From contig JABBOT010000013.1 of the NCBI GenBank assembly GCA_016165875.1, positions 11,109,478-11,173,477 on the forward strand: 64,000 nt of DNA, given 5' to 3'. Position numbers and translations under genes: made by a program. The notes under the pieces are model-generated. The model searched no databases. It saw nothing but the letters and a program-made list of their open reading frames with translations, and was not told where the DNA came from. This stretch comes from Acanthopleura granulata. Taxonomy: Eukaryota; Mollusca; Polyplacophora; Chitonida; Chitonidae. Positions 13,501-25,500 of this stretch are shown one piece after another (position 1 is the first letter of the stretch; every line of letters begins with the position of its first letter).

Positions 13501-16500
13501 TTTTTCTTTTTCATTCAAAACGGTTGTATTTAATGTTAAAATCTCTAATTTTAAGCCTAAATTCATTTCCACCATTAGACTACCCGAGCAGATGCGTCAA
13601 TACTTGCAACAACACATCAGAGGGCCATAACTCAATCGAACACCATGGTAACTGGCACATTGCTCTTACATATACATATAACTCCAACGGAGGATTTAAA
13701 AAAAAAAAGTACCTCAACAGGCGAGGCATTTGTTGTCATACACAATATATAACTCCAACAGAGGATTGAAAAAGGATAGAAACATAATACCCCAACAGAC
13801 TTGGCATCGGGTGTCCGAAATAAACTCAGACATCATGCTGATTACAGTTGAGGCTAGGTGAATAGAGCTCAGAGGTCTTTAATAGCATATAAGTACACCA
13901 GATGGGAAAGGGGATTAAAGTCCCTAATCTGTAACAAGTTCACCTCTTAAGACCTTTTGTTATTTAATGCAATAGGATTAAATAAAAGGATTAGAGTAAA
14001 CGTATTGTTTGCAGCTATAGTGTATATGGATGATGTTGGTCAGCTGTACTCGCGGAAGATCATACAGTATATAACGTCACAGTTTTGTAGGGACAGTACA
14101 CCAATGCACTGTTATATCCTCTTAGTATTAACATTAAAATAAAACATTGATTTGACGGGCCACGATATCTGCCAGGAAAGTGACCGTAAAAGCAGTATTG
14201 AAACCAAAATGAATGGTACACATTCACATCTTGTGTCTGTAGTTGTGGCACATAGTATGTCCTCTATTCCAGCAAAAGGCTTGAAGCCCTATTAAAATTA
14301 GAAGAAGAGCAAGAGACCCATTTCACAGCCCTTGGGCTCTAGTATTCGTCATCATAGTGTTTGAAATATGGCGCGCCAGGCAGTGGGCTTTTTAATTGGT
14401 GAGAAGATTTGAGGATTTAAGTGTGGAGGACTGTAACGGGAACAGCCTTCCAGTGCTTTTACCAGCAGTAGCTGAATGGAAAGTTGGCTAAATAAGGTTA
14501 TTGTTGTGTTTGTGTATGTACTGTGCAGGCTCTCAGGGAAGTGGACGGACAGGTAGATGTCAGATTTTTTGGTGCCCACGACAGGTAAGTGAGCGCATGT
14601 CATTCATATATTTATTATCCCCAACTCCTCACAGATGCAATGAGGGTATATGCATTTGTTTGAATGTGCCTATATTCGAAATTGTTTGCCTATTATTCCC
14701 TTTAATTCAACAGACTTCCTGAAAATAGTACTTTGAATGAATGAATGATTATGGCTGAACGCCACATCGGCAATATCTCAGCCATATCGTGGCGAAAAAA
14801 TAGTATTTTGTAATTCTTATTAGGGATGTTGAAGAAAAATAAAACTTAACAATGTTGTCCATGATTCATGTTTATCATTGCGTTATGAAAGTGTTCCTTT
14901 CTTTTTTGTATTAAGGAGCCAAATCATCAACTGTTAAGTAAAAATAGAAGAATGACTCAGGAGTCGTTCACCTATGTGGCCACTGTCAGTTCAAGTCTGG
15001 CTTAAGTGTAGCACGGGAGGGTGAAACACCAGTAATGTATCAAATGAATACATATGACGGAACGTGTCAGTGAAATGATTCTGTATTTCATCAGTGTGTT
15101 GATTACAGCGACTGTCATGCACCACGTTTGTCACTTTAGTGTGGGATGTTAACATGCAGCCTAAGAGTTTTTAATCCTTGGTGACTGTTAGGTGTGGACC
15201 ATGCTCATGGAGAGCTCTTGCCTTCCACTGACATGATGCATGTCACAAGCTGAAGACCAGTCTTTACACCAATAGCAGTTGAAAATCACTTGCCTTTCAC
15301 CACTATGTTGTGCACGTCTGAAGATCACCCGCCGCAGTGCTCGTGGGTGACTTGTCAAAGGTCAGTGGTTTATGTCCGGCATTCTGGTTTCCTCCAACTT
15401 TGGAACTGACCCTCGTTGTGGGAAGGAAGAGCTCTTGTGTACATAAACAGCAATGAAGTAGATTGATAGATTTAATGTGCAGCCAACAGTGACCATGCAT
15501 ATGTAACTGGCATTAGTTTCTGTTTGGAATTATGGCAAAGGACTTAAACATTTTGACCTTGATTCCTCTTTGCCTTGCTCTGAAAGCTCTGTTGACTGTG
15601 GAAAGTTTTTTTTTTTTAAAGGTTTGTTTGGAAGGTAGGAATATTTGGTAAGGGAAAAACAAAGTTTTAGCACCAAAGGCAGTATTTTATGACATTCATT
15701 TGCCTTTGTAAGTGCATTTTTTTGTGTTCTGTACTTTTAAAAATAAATTTTCATGGACGTGTTGAGACAATGGACTAAGATGATTACCTATAAGAGAAGA
15801 TAGGTTTTGTAATTCAGATTAATAAAGTGTAATGCTTAATTGCCTCCCAGGTCATGGGTGCCTGTATCACAAGTCTTCCTTCTTAGCGAAACCATCCCTA
15901 CAGCATTCCGGAATAAGAAAGCGGGAGGGTTTGACCAGGCCATGGAGGAACTCCAAATACACATAGACAGGATAAGGTAAGGTTGGAAAATACACACAGA
16001 CTTGATAAGGTAAGGCTGGAAAATGCAACGACAGGATTAGGTAAGGTTGGAAAATACACATAGACAGGATAAGGTAAGGCTGGAAAATACACACAGACTT
16101 GATAGGGTAAGGCTGGAAAATACACACAGACTTGATAGGGTAAGGCTGGAAAATACACACAGACTTGATAGGGTAAGGCTGGAAAATGTACCGACAGGAT
16201 AAGGTAAGGTTGGAAACTACACATAGACAGGATAAGGTAAGGCTGGAAAATACATAAAAAAGAGGATAAGTAAGGCTTGCGTAGTAGAGGATAAGGTAAG
16301 ATTGGAAAATACACACAGACAGGATTAGGTAAGGCTGGAAAATACACACAGACAGGATAAAGTAAGGCTGGAAAATAGATAATAAAGAGGATAAAGTAAG
16401 GCTTGCGTAGCAGAGGATAAGGTAAGGTTGGAAAATACACAGATAGGATTAGGTAAGGCTGGAAAATACAAATAGGCAGGATAAGGTAAGGCTGAAATAT

Positions 16501-19500
16501 ACATATACCCTAAATCCTCAACAAATTCAACCAGGAAAAAATAACTTTAAATGCATTTTGCAAATCATAATTCATAAGATCTTAATGACTAAATTCTATT
16601 ATTCAGATAGGGGCACAAAATAACCTTACGGAATGTAAAAGATAACTTGTCCAGATGAGGTAACATTCTCCTAATGTGCGAAAACATGCACTATGGCTGT
16701 GGTCGAATTTCTTGAAGATTTAAGGTAGACAAGATAAGGTAAGGCAAACTCTTCAGTATTTCTGTTACATATTTTCTCTCCCTCACAGTTTAACTATATG
16801 ACTATGTGAATATTTCCCAAACTAAATGTCAGCGATTGTTGATCATCTATATTGCAATTGCACCTAATCCATGTAAGTTTTATACCTACTGCTGATGATT
16901 CTGCTAATTGTATAATTTGATTGTTTTTTTTTTTAACCATTTGTGTGTAGAAATGTTGCTCGTAATGGGAGACTCTAATGGGCTGCACAGAAGGGTCCTA
17001 ATCGCAGAGAAATACATCGTTTTCTGCAGTGACGCTGCAGTTTTTGTGTATTACTTAAGTGTTTTATGAGAATACATGCACCTAGATGTGTGATGTAATC
17101 TAAGAAAGAACAAAGTAACACATGGCTTTGGACCCCTTTGTTAAAGGCGTTAAGTAGTTTTACAAGATTCCCGTTGTCATAAAATGCGTACTGGTATATC
17201 ATATATGTGCTATTCAGTGCCTGATGGTATAATGTATGACACCTGATTCTATAAAGTCTCTTGCTGAGGAGGCTAGCATACACCTGTGTATCGCTGGGCA
17301 TGATTCTATAATTGTGGCCAAAATTTCTTGTGGTATACTTTCACCTTATTAAGTTACAGCGTAAGCATGCGTGAGTGTGAACTAAATCGCTCCTTTAAAA
17401 ACAGCTGTAACCGCACGTACTTGTAAGAGAGGAAGCAACCTCAAATCCCCATCTCCCCATATGTCTTTGCAGTTGTGTTTAGAAACCCGTCCATAATTTG
17501 CTGAAATAAGTGCAATGTGTCCAAATTGATTATTGTAAGTGTGTGTCTTTATTTCCTGATTGCTCTACTATACAATTTATGACGATTAAATGAGTTTCTA
17601 TGGATTTGGCACAAGTTGTGTAAATAAGCACAATCAAATTATATGGTTAAGAGGTTTATAATCATTAGATGCAAAGTTCCTGTGCATTAGGTGCTGACAT
17701 ATTTCAGGTGCAAGTGTAGGAATAGGTAACTCGGGATATGCAGCACACACCCTGGCTTTCTATGGGATAAGGACTTTTTAAAGAATTTATAGGATGCTGT
17801 CATTATAGTTGACTTACTTTCAAAGATGCATACCAATTATTATTTATTCGTAAATTTTTTTTAGGTGAAAAACCCCTTTGTCCTGTGGGTTAGTCAACAA
17901 GGCCGTCTTTAGCCTGATATTTCAGGAAAATTCTGTACTGATGAAGACGCCATGAATGTAATTTGTTCTTTTTCTTTTTTTTGCAGGGAAGAATTTGGAT
18001 CATATGAATATGCAGAATTCCGCACGCCATATGACAAGAATAATGTGTACCTGCACAACAAAATGAAAATCAACGACAAACTAGCAGCAATGTCTGCCAA
18101 ATCTCTTCTCCCAAAGTCTCCCAAGATGGCGAGTTCTCCAAAAACTGCCAAACAAAGTAAAGCAAGTCCTGTTCAAGTTAAAAGTGCTTCAGAGGCAAAG
18201 GCAGGAGAGTCCAAATCAGCTGTGACAAAAACTGCGTCAGCTGTGAAAATCAAGTACAACAGTATTATCACCACCAGGAGAGCTGCAGCTGCGAAAGTCG
18301 CAGCAGTTGGCAACGGGCCAAATGCAGCAGAGAGCGAGTCTGGTGTACGCTCATCAGAGTTACCCTCAGTTACCCCTAACACCAGTGTTTCTCTAAACGA
18401 CAAGGTCCAGATTACTGCCCCGATTCAGTCTAAACTGATTCATGCTGGGGCAGTACCACCAGTTATTTCCACTTCTGACATTTTATATCCTACATCCAAC
18501 AGCAAGGCTGCAACAACAACAACAACAACAACGCTCCCACCGGTCCTGACCCTTAAGCCAGGAGATATTCATCGGCTGCGAATTCAGAAGATAACAGTCA
18601 GGCCTAAGCTTGAACAGGCTCTCACGAGTATGGCCGAAAGAGACTCCAAAAGGGTATCTTCAGATTTGCTAGTACAGATAGGTGCGAACATTAAAGAAAA
18701 GACTGATAAAAATACTCCTGCAAAATCAAGTGGGGAATTAGAGGCGGAAAATACATGCCAGACTTTGAGTAAGGCTGTTTCAAGTGTAGGCCTGGTTGGG
18801 CAGGGAGAAATAAATGATTGTGTGAAAGTGAAATCAACTGTGTGTAGTGCAGGCTTGGATCGCGTAGATTCTTCAGTGCTTACCACTAGTGAAAAGACGT
18901 CTGGTACAGATGTTAGTGGGATGAATTCATCACCGAGTGAAGGTGAAGTTAGTTTGAGTGAAAAACATGCCTGTGATCCAAGTGGTGACCAGAAAAGTGC
19001 GTTAAAGTCCAGAAGCAATGTGACTTCAAATGAAATTGACGTGACTTCAAATGAAAGCAGTGTGAATTGTGGCATCAGTGCAAGTGGTGATTCAAGCAGT
19101 ACAGGCATGAAAGGTGGCATAACTCTGAATGAAAATAGTGCTTGTGTAGGGAAAGCAGATGAGGGCTCTGTGGAAAAGTCTGTGAGTAAAGGTGGTGAGA
19201 AAGAGAAAATTGCATCTGCAGCATCAAAGCGAATGGTAGCTTCAAGAGACGTAAGTGTTTTTCATGGTGAAAGTATCCAAAAAGACTCAATTACTGCTCA
19301 GAGTTTAAAAGCAGAGACTTTAGTATGTCGAAACAGTGTTCTAGGTGCAAGTGAGGATAAGAAAATTTGCAGCAGTGACTGCTTTGAGGAGAGTAAAAAC
19401 AGCTTGTCTGTTAAACATTCTACATGTAGCACGGATGATCAGACTTCTGCCAGCGGAAATACTGAAGTCTTGCAAAGCACAAGTCCAGTAAGGGACCACG

Positions 19501-22500
19501 ACATGGCTGAAGATAAAACTTCAGCCAGTGTAAGTAACCAAGTGTCCACACAAGCTGAGAAACGTTCGGAAGTTTCTCCAGGGAAATCTCAGTATTTAGA
19601 AGGCTTGAGCAAGACAATAGAATCTTGCAAAGCAAAGTTGGGTATAGACGGAAACCTGGATGACCTCTCACTGCAACTAGATGGTGCCTCCACAGAAGAA
19701 GACTCTGAGGATAGAAGCGACTCCGAGGGTGGAAGTGACAGTGATGAAGATTTGGAAGGTATGAGAGCTCTTTTATTTTCATATGTGATTAGTTGCTTTT
19801 TTTTTCTTTCATATGCATGGTGTTTGTATTCAAAAATAAAAGAAATTCTGTTCATGCATGTTTGTGTGTTGGAGGATTTAAAACCACAGTTTTAGTATGA
19901 AGACCTCAGTGTTATCTTTCACGAAAATTTCAGAACTCCTCTCCAAGATTAATAGAAGTAAGTCAGGCAAATATGCAGTTTAGTCATGGATAAAACTTTA
20001 ATGTTATTTAACCCGCTTCCCCTGGCTCAGGTCCTTGAAAACTGCCTGACGTAGGGCTGAATTTGAAACCATTCTGAGACCTCAGAGAGAGGCTGACAGC
20101 GCTCAGCAACAACATTGCCCTAACTCAATGAGCTATTGCGATTCCCAGGATTGGAGGATAATCCCATACATTTATTTTACCACAAATGTTACAGAGTCTG
20201 CCAGCAACCTGCAGCTGGTTGGAGGTTTTCCTCAAATAAAGTTCAGTGTTTTGTATTTTCTTTTTGGCAGCACTAAACAGATTAACTTGTCATTTACTTG
20301 TTATCACTAGGAAATTGAAAACCACAATTTTATACTTACTAAAACCTTTTCACTAAATTTGTTTATTTGATTGGTGTTTTCTCATGAGTATTTCACTTAT
20401 ACGACGGCGGCCAACATTATGGTGGGAGGAAACTGGGTAGAGCCTGCCAAAAACCCACAACCAACTGCAAGTTGCTGGGAGACCTTCCTAAATATGGCCG
20501 GAGAGGAAGCCAGCATGAGCTGGACTTGAACTCACAGCGACTGCATTGGTGGGAGGCTTCTGGGTCATTATGCTGCATTAGTGTGCTAACCAACTGACCC
20601 ATGGAGGCCCCCTCATCAATGCCATGTAATTTCACAAGGGAGAGTACAACCTACACTTTGTCAGTTGGAGTTATCTCCCCTGCCAAAAGAATGCAATGCA
20701 GTAGTAAACATTTTTTTTTGTATAAAAATATCAGGTAAAATATCCTTTTTTCCATGAAAGCTCTTGACTGGCAGTCTGTGTGCACACTTCTTGTCCCAGT
20801 TCTCCAAAATCACCCCTAGTCCTTCTGGGTTGGTGTAAATAGCATTGCTTGCCCTCTGCATACAGAGATTGAAAAGGGTCCATATTTCATGAAGTCATTC
20901 ATGAGGTCATGTTATGAACGTGTATTGACTTATGGTTAACAAATTATTGTACATCTTCAACCTTTTCAACCACTAAAGCACTTTTTTCAGTGGATGATTT
21001 GCTTGTGTGATTAAAGATGCAAGCTTCTTGAAACTGTGTAAATTATTTCTGTAGTTTTGTGAGAATGTTTCAAAATATTGGCTGCAGAGGTGGTTGCAAA
21101 GGTTGAAGAATTAGGGTAGCTACATTTTGATGGTTATAAGCTGAAGTTATCAGATTGCTTACTCTCTTCAAAGTTTATTAAGCTGTACTGAAGAGCAAAG
21201 CCTTTTTGGTGGGAAACGAACTTTTGGTCCTTGATTTTGTAAGTTGGCAACCGACGTGGAAACGGAATGATCATTTCTGTGAAATCCTCATGCCAGTTGT
21301 TGTCTCCACTAAAAAAGAGTGGAAGAAAGCAACATTCTGGTACCCAACAAAATATATGTATAATTCAAATTCTTTTAACAGAACTTTACTTTTCCTTTGT
21401 TTCAGAATGTAGCTTTGAGAAACTTGTGCCCTTGTGCTCATGTAAACTGTAAAATATGTCAAAGAAAATATGTTTTCTCTTCCAGACGTTCGGGATTAAT
21501 AACATTTGACTTTTTGACCACTATTAATATTCGTTTTGCAGATCCAACCAGTTCTACAGAAGCAGATAATCCTGCCTCAGAATCCACCGATGAGAAACGA
21601 GAGAAAACCGAACTGGCTTTTGGGAAAAATGTGCAACAAGCTGAAAATTCAAGCTGCAATGGTGCGGCCCTTTCTGTGTCCTCTGTGGATGCTGGGAAAA
21701 GCGCCGAAGACAAGATGGCCCAGGAGACTGCTGGGGAGGGTGGAGAAGGCCATCTTAATGATGTTACCAGTGATCAGAGTGGCGTGGGCAGAAAGAGGCT
21801 GTCGGAAGATAGCAGTGTTGCACCTGCTGCAGGAATAGCTGTCAAACCTGATGGTGCTGAGGAAAACGATTCAAAGAAGGTCAAGCTTGATGAAAGCTCC
21901 AACAAGTCCAAGATCAGTGATGGAAAGGAGAGGACTCTGTTGAAACGTTACGCCGAGAATTCCGAGGATGTATCAGAGACAGGTGGTTTGATAATGGAGG
22001 TGGACACAGACACAGACAGTAACAATTTGGTGATGGACCTGGATGAAAATGACGTCGTGCTGACGCCGAGGAAACCTGGCGCTCAGAAAGGCTCCGAGGT
22101 GATCCCAGGTGAAAGTAGTTCATTGAGAAACCTTGTGAGCTCAGAAAACGAGGCGGCTCTAACCCCACCAATGCCAAAGGACAAAATGGGAGCTTCTACC
22201 ACAAAGTCTTTCAAAACCACAAAAGGGGCAAGAAACATTGCAACATTGTCTAGTTTAGGCATTCAGGCAGTGCAGCCATTAACCGTCAACCCCAAGGGCA
22301 TGAAAGAGATAGCCCGACCAAGGACTGGTGGTTACCAGGGAGTGGGTGGTAATCAAACAGTTGTGACAGGGACAAAAACGTGGCGACCCCCTAAAGCTTC
22401 CGAGACAACAGCCACATGTACCACCACACAGCAGAACATCGGCATGGCATCTGTGCCTTCAGGCACGACCCATGCCATCCCCAGTGCTTCCTCCATGTTT

Positions 22501-25500
22501 GTAACGGCTCCCTCTGCTTTGGCCACGCCCACTGCAGTGGCCACACCTCCAGTGGGAGGCACCCTAACCACAACCTTGCACAGTGGTAACTTGCGGCCAA
22601 CTTTAGTGTCCACACCCACAGTGCTTACTCTGAAGAGCATAGACGGTTCAAGCCAACTCCTCAAGGTTATGTCATTTGGGTGAGTGTTGTACTATATTGT
22701 AGCTCAAAGGTCCTCCACAAAGGGAGGCAAATCTTGTAACTGATGATTCAGTAGTTCCTTCAGCCTTACTGTGTTCACTTGAATTGTTTTATTAAAATAA
22801 CCAGTATTGTTATTCAAGTAGGTAGATGGTATTGTCGCTGTTTCCTTGATTTGCTTTCCTTGGCAGATGGCAGCGGAGCCTCATGATAATTTCACAGGGA
22901 GCCTCGCTGGCTCATATGTTTAAAGCACTATGTCACTATGATTGTCTGATTGGTTTTATGTAATGAACTCTTGTTCATAAAGTTGAAGCAATGGTAGATA
23001 GCCAGACATCCTCTTTTAACCTCATAAGAAATGTAGTGAGAAATCATCATATAGTACATATATCTATTTATTTATATATTTATTTGAAAGTGTTTTATGC
23101 TGTACTCAAGAATATTTCACTTATACAACGGTGGCCGGCATTATGATGAGAGGAAGCAGGACAGAGCCCGGGGTCATTGCACTGCACTATCACGCTAACT
23201 GACCGAACCACGGAGGTCCCTACATGTGTCTCAGTTTGTGAAATAGTAGTAATACATAGCATTTCTGAAAAAGTAGTAATACATTGTATAACCAAAAATG
23301 ATGGACATGGCAAATGAAGCCAAAACCCCCTTGATATGCCTTAATTTTTTTTTTTTTGCCTTTTTTTCTTTCTTTGTGAGGCTTGTTTTATAAGGTGTGT
23401 TCTAGTCCTTTGCAAAGCCTCATCACCATACCGATAATCATATTATACTGATTACATGTGGATACATTCATCACCAAACTCTCAAGATTTTACAAATGTT
23501 ATAGTTTGCAAGGACTGAATACCAAGCCTGCAATCAGGTGCCTGACATTTTTGAAAACACCCTCTTTGAACGAAATGGTGCGACCATATTGTTCATGTTA
23601 TACACACTGATCAAAGGTGTCTTGGGTCTTACCACTTCCACTGCAGGAGTGTTTTCAAAAATGTCAGGCATGTATTTGCAGACTTGGAATACTGTATACG
23701 AGAAAACATAAGGATGAATTTGTCTGTGCATATATTCGTCCTGACAGAAACAAGCCTCGGCACATTGCCCCAGCACCCAGCACCCCAGCCCTGCCCAGCA
23801 ACGCCGTGCTGGTGTCTGTGCCCCCACCCGTCATCATGAGTCCTCAGAGGAAGGGGTCGCAGCAGCTAGTTCAGGGGCAGACGGCTATGCCAGGAAATAT
23901 TCTGACGTCTCCAGTGACGAGCCCTTGCCAGCCTCAGCTCCAGACGCCCATTGACCTGTCATTGGTACACAAAATTAATGTGGAGAAGTACTCAGAAAAG
24001 GTATGCAGGTGATTTCAGAGAAAAGAAGAGCTGTCATTGCTTCTTCCAGGTTAAGTGTTGTTCTCATGTGTATCTTGGACCATCTCGGTGGCCAGGTTGT
24101 TATGGTGTTAGCTTGAGGTCAGATCAGTCCTGGATCAATCCCGCGCCGGGACATAAACCAAAGACTTCAAAAATAACACATGTTGCTGCCTCACTTGGCT
24201 CTCGACACTGAGAGTTGCAAGTAAACAGGACTGGTCAGCCCAGTGTCGGTATAATGTGACTGGGTGGGGTGTCATGTCTTTTGTCTTCGGCATAATGTTC
24301 CAGTGGCTGGTGCGCTTTGGCAGCATGGACTCGCCACAATACAAGAAGACAAAGCATTCTAAGCATTTCTTGTCATGTGACTGAAAAATTGTTAGGTACG
24401 ACGTAAAACCCCAAGCATACATGCATGTCCGTACATTGGTATCCGATGTGCCACAAGCCTGCAAATAGAAGCCTGACAAACACCCCTTTGGATGAAGTGG
24501 TAGGACGATGCTGTTCATATTATGTATTACTGGGCAAAAGTCTCTTGGGTCATACCACTTTCACCTAAGGGGTCTTTTCAGAACTCTCAAGCACTTGTTT
24601 GCAGGCTTGCTAACCAATGTGGTCATGGCTTCAAATCCAACCGTTGTTGGTTTGTTGTGATCTTAAGTCATAAGGGTGTGTCAGGTAATTGATGAAGGTC
24701 AGTGGTTTACTGTAGGCATTCCAGTTTTGCCTCACCCATGAATTTATGAAAATATGTTAAAGCACCAGTGAAGTAAAAGAATTTACACCTGAGATCATCC
24801 TAAGTTATCCCCATCAGTAACACAGCAAATCCACCCACCCCCCCTCTTCCCCAGACCCCTACCATTGTTGGAGATTTGTAAATGTAAAACAAGGCGTTTC
24901 GGGAGAAAATTGAAATTGGTAAAATTGTTTTTGTAATTGTTGTTTGTTTTTTTTGAAGAATTTATTTCCTGAACCATTCAGTATTAAAGCCCTCTTTTAT
25001 CTTCCAAGTGGAGTGGAACTCTTGTTTACCTGAGCTTTTGCGTGTTGTGAAATACACTGACGCCATGGTGTACCGAGAAAATGATATTATACGTGTATAT
25101 GGTTTATTTGCTGCACTTTTTTGGTACCTTTTTTTGTGCTGTGGTAATAAAAGGTGCATGAATTTGCTGTTTCAGTTTCATAAGAGGTAATCGCACTTGA
25201 CGGTGGTGCACAATTTCATCACTTTTTGTTTTTAACTGTAACTTTTTATTTTTGTGTGTAAGTGAATAATTTAAAGGAAACTCAGATGCACTGAGGGATA
25301 AGAGAATTATGAAGTGAGTTTCTCTTTTCAGATAGCAGCAGCTGTGAAGGCATCCGTGGACGAGATGTACAGGGACTTGTCTAACAAAAATACCTTCCAG
25401 GTACTCTAATGGGGTATAAATAAACCTCATCAGGTTGGCCTTCTCAAGGGAATTGTCTTTAATACATGTAGTCTTATAGCCTGTCATGTTATGGAAAATT

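Noticed and set aside
15867..16440. Minus-strand open frames of 160 and 180 codons with [15 protein letters not shown] repeats
   Set aside because: They are produced by the 33-bp minisatellite, have no splice or start context, and overlap the true plus-strand PWWP exon.
18584..19120. Minus-strand ORF of 178 codons
   Set aside because: Shadow of ZMYND8 exon 13.
21397..21541. Upstream extension of exon 14 to an ATG at 21397
   Set aside because: The acceptor at 21541 and the incoming phase from exon 13 fix the exon start; the extension is an open but intronic frame.
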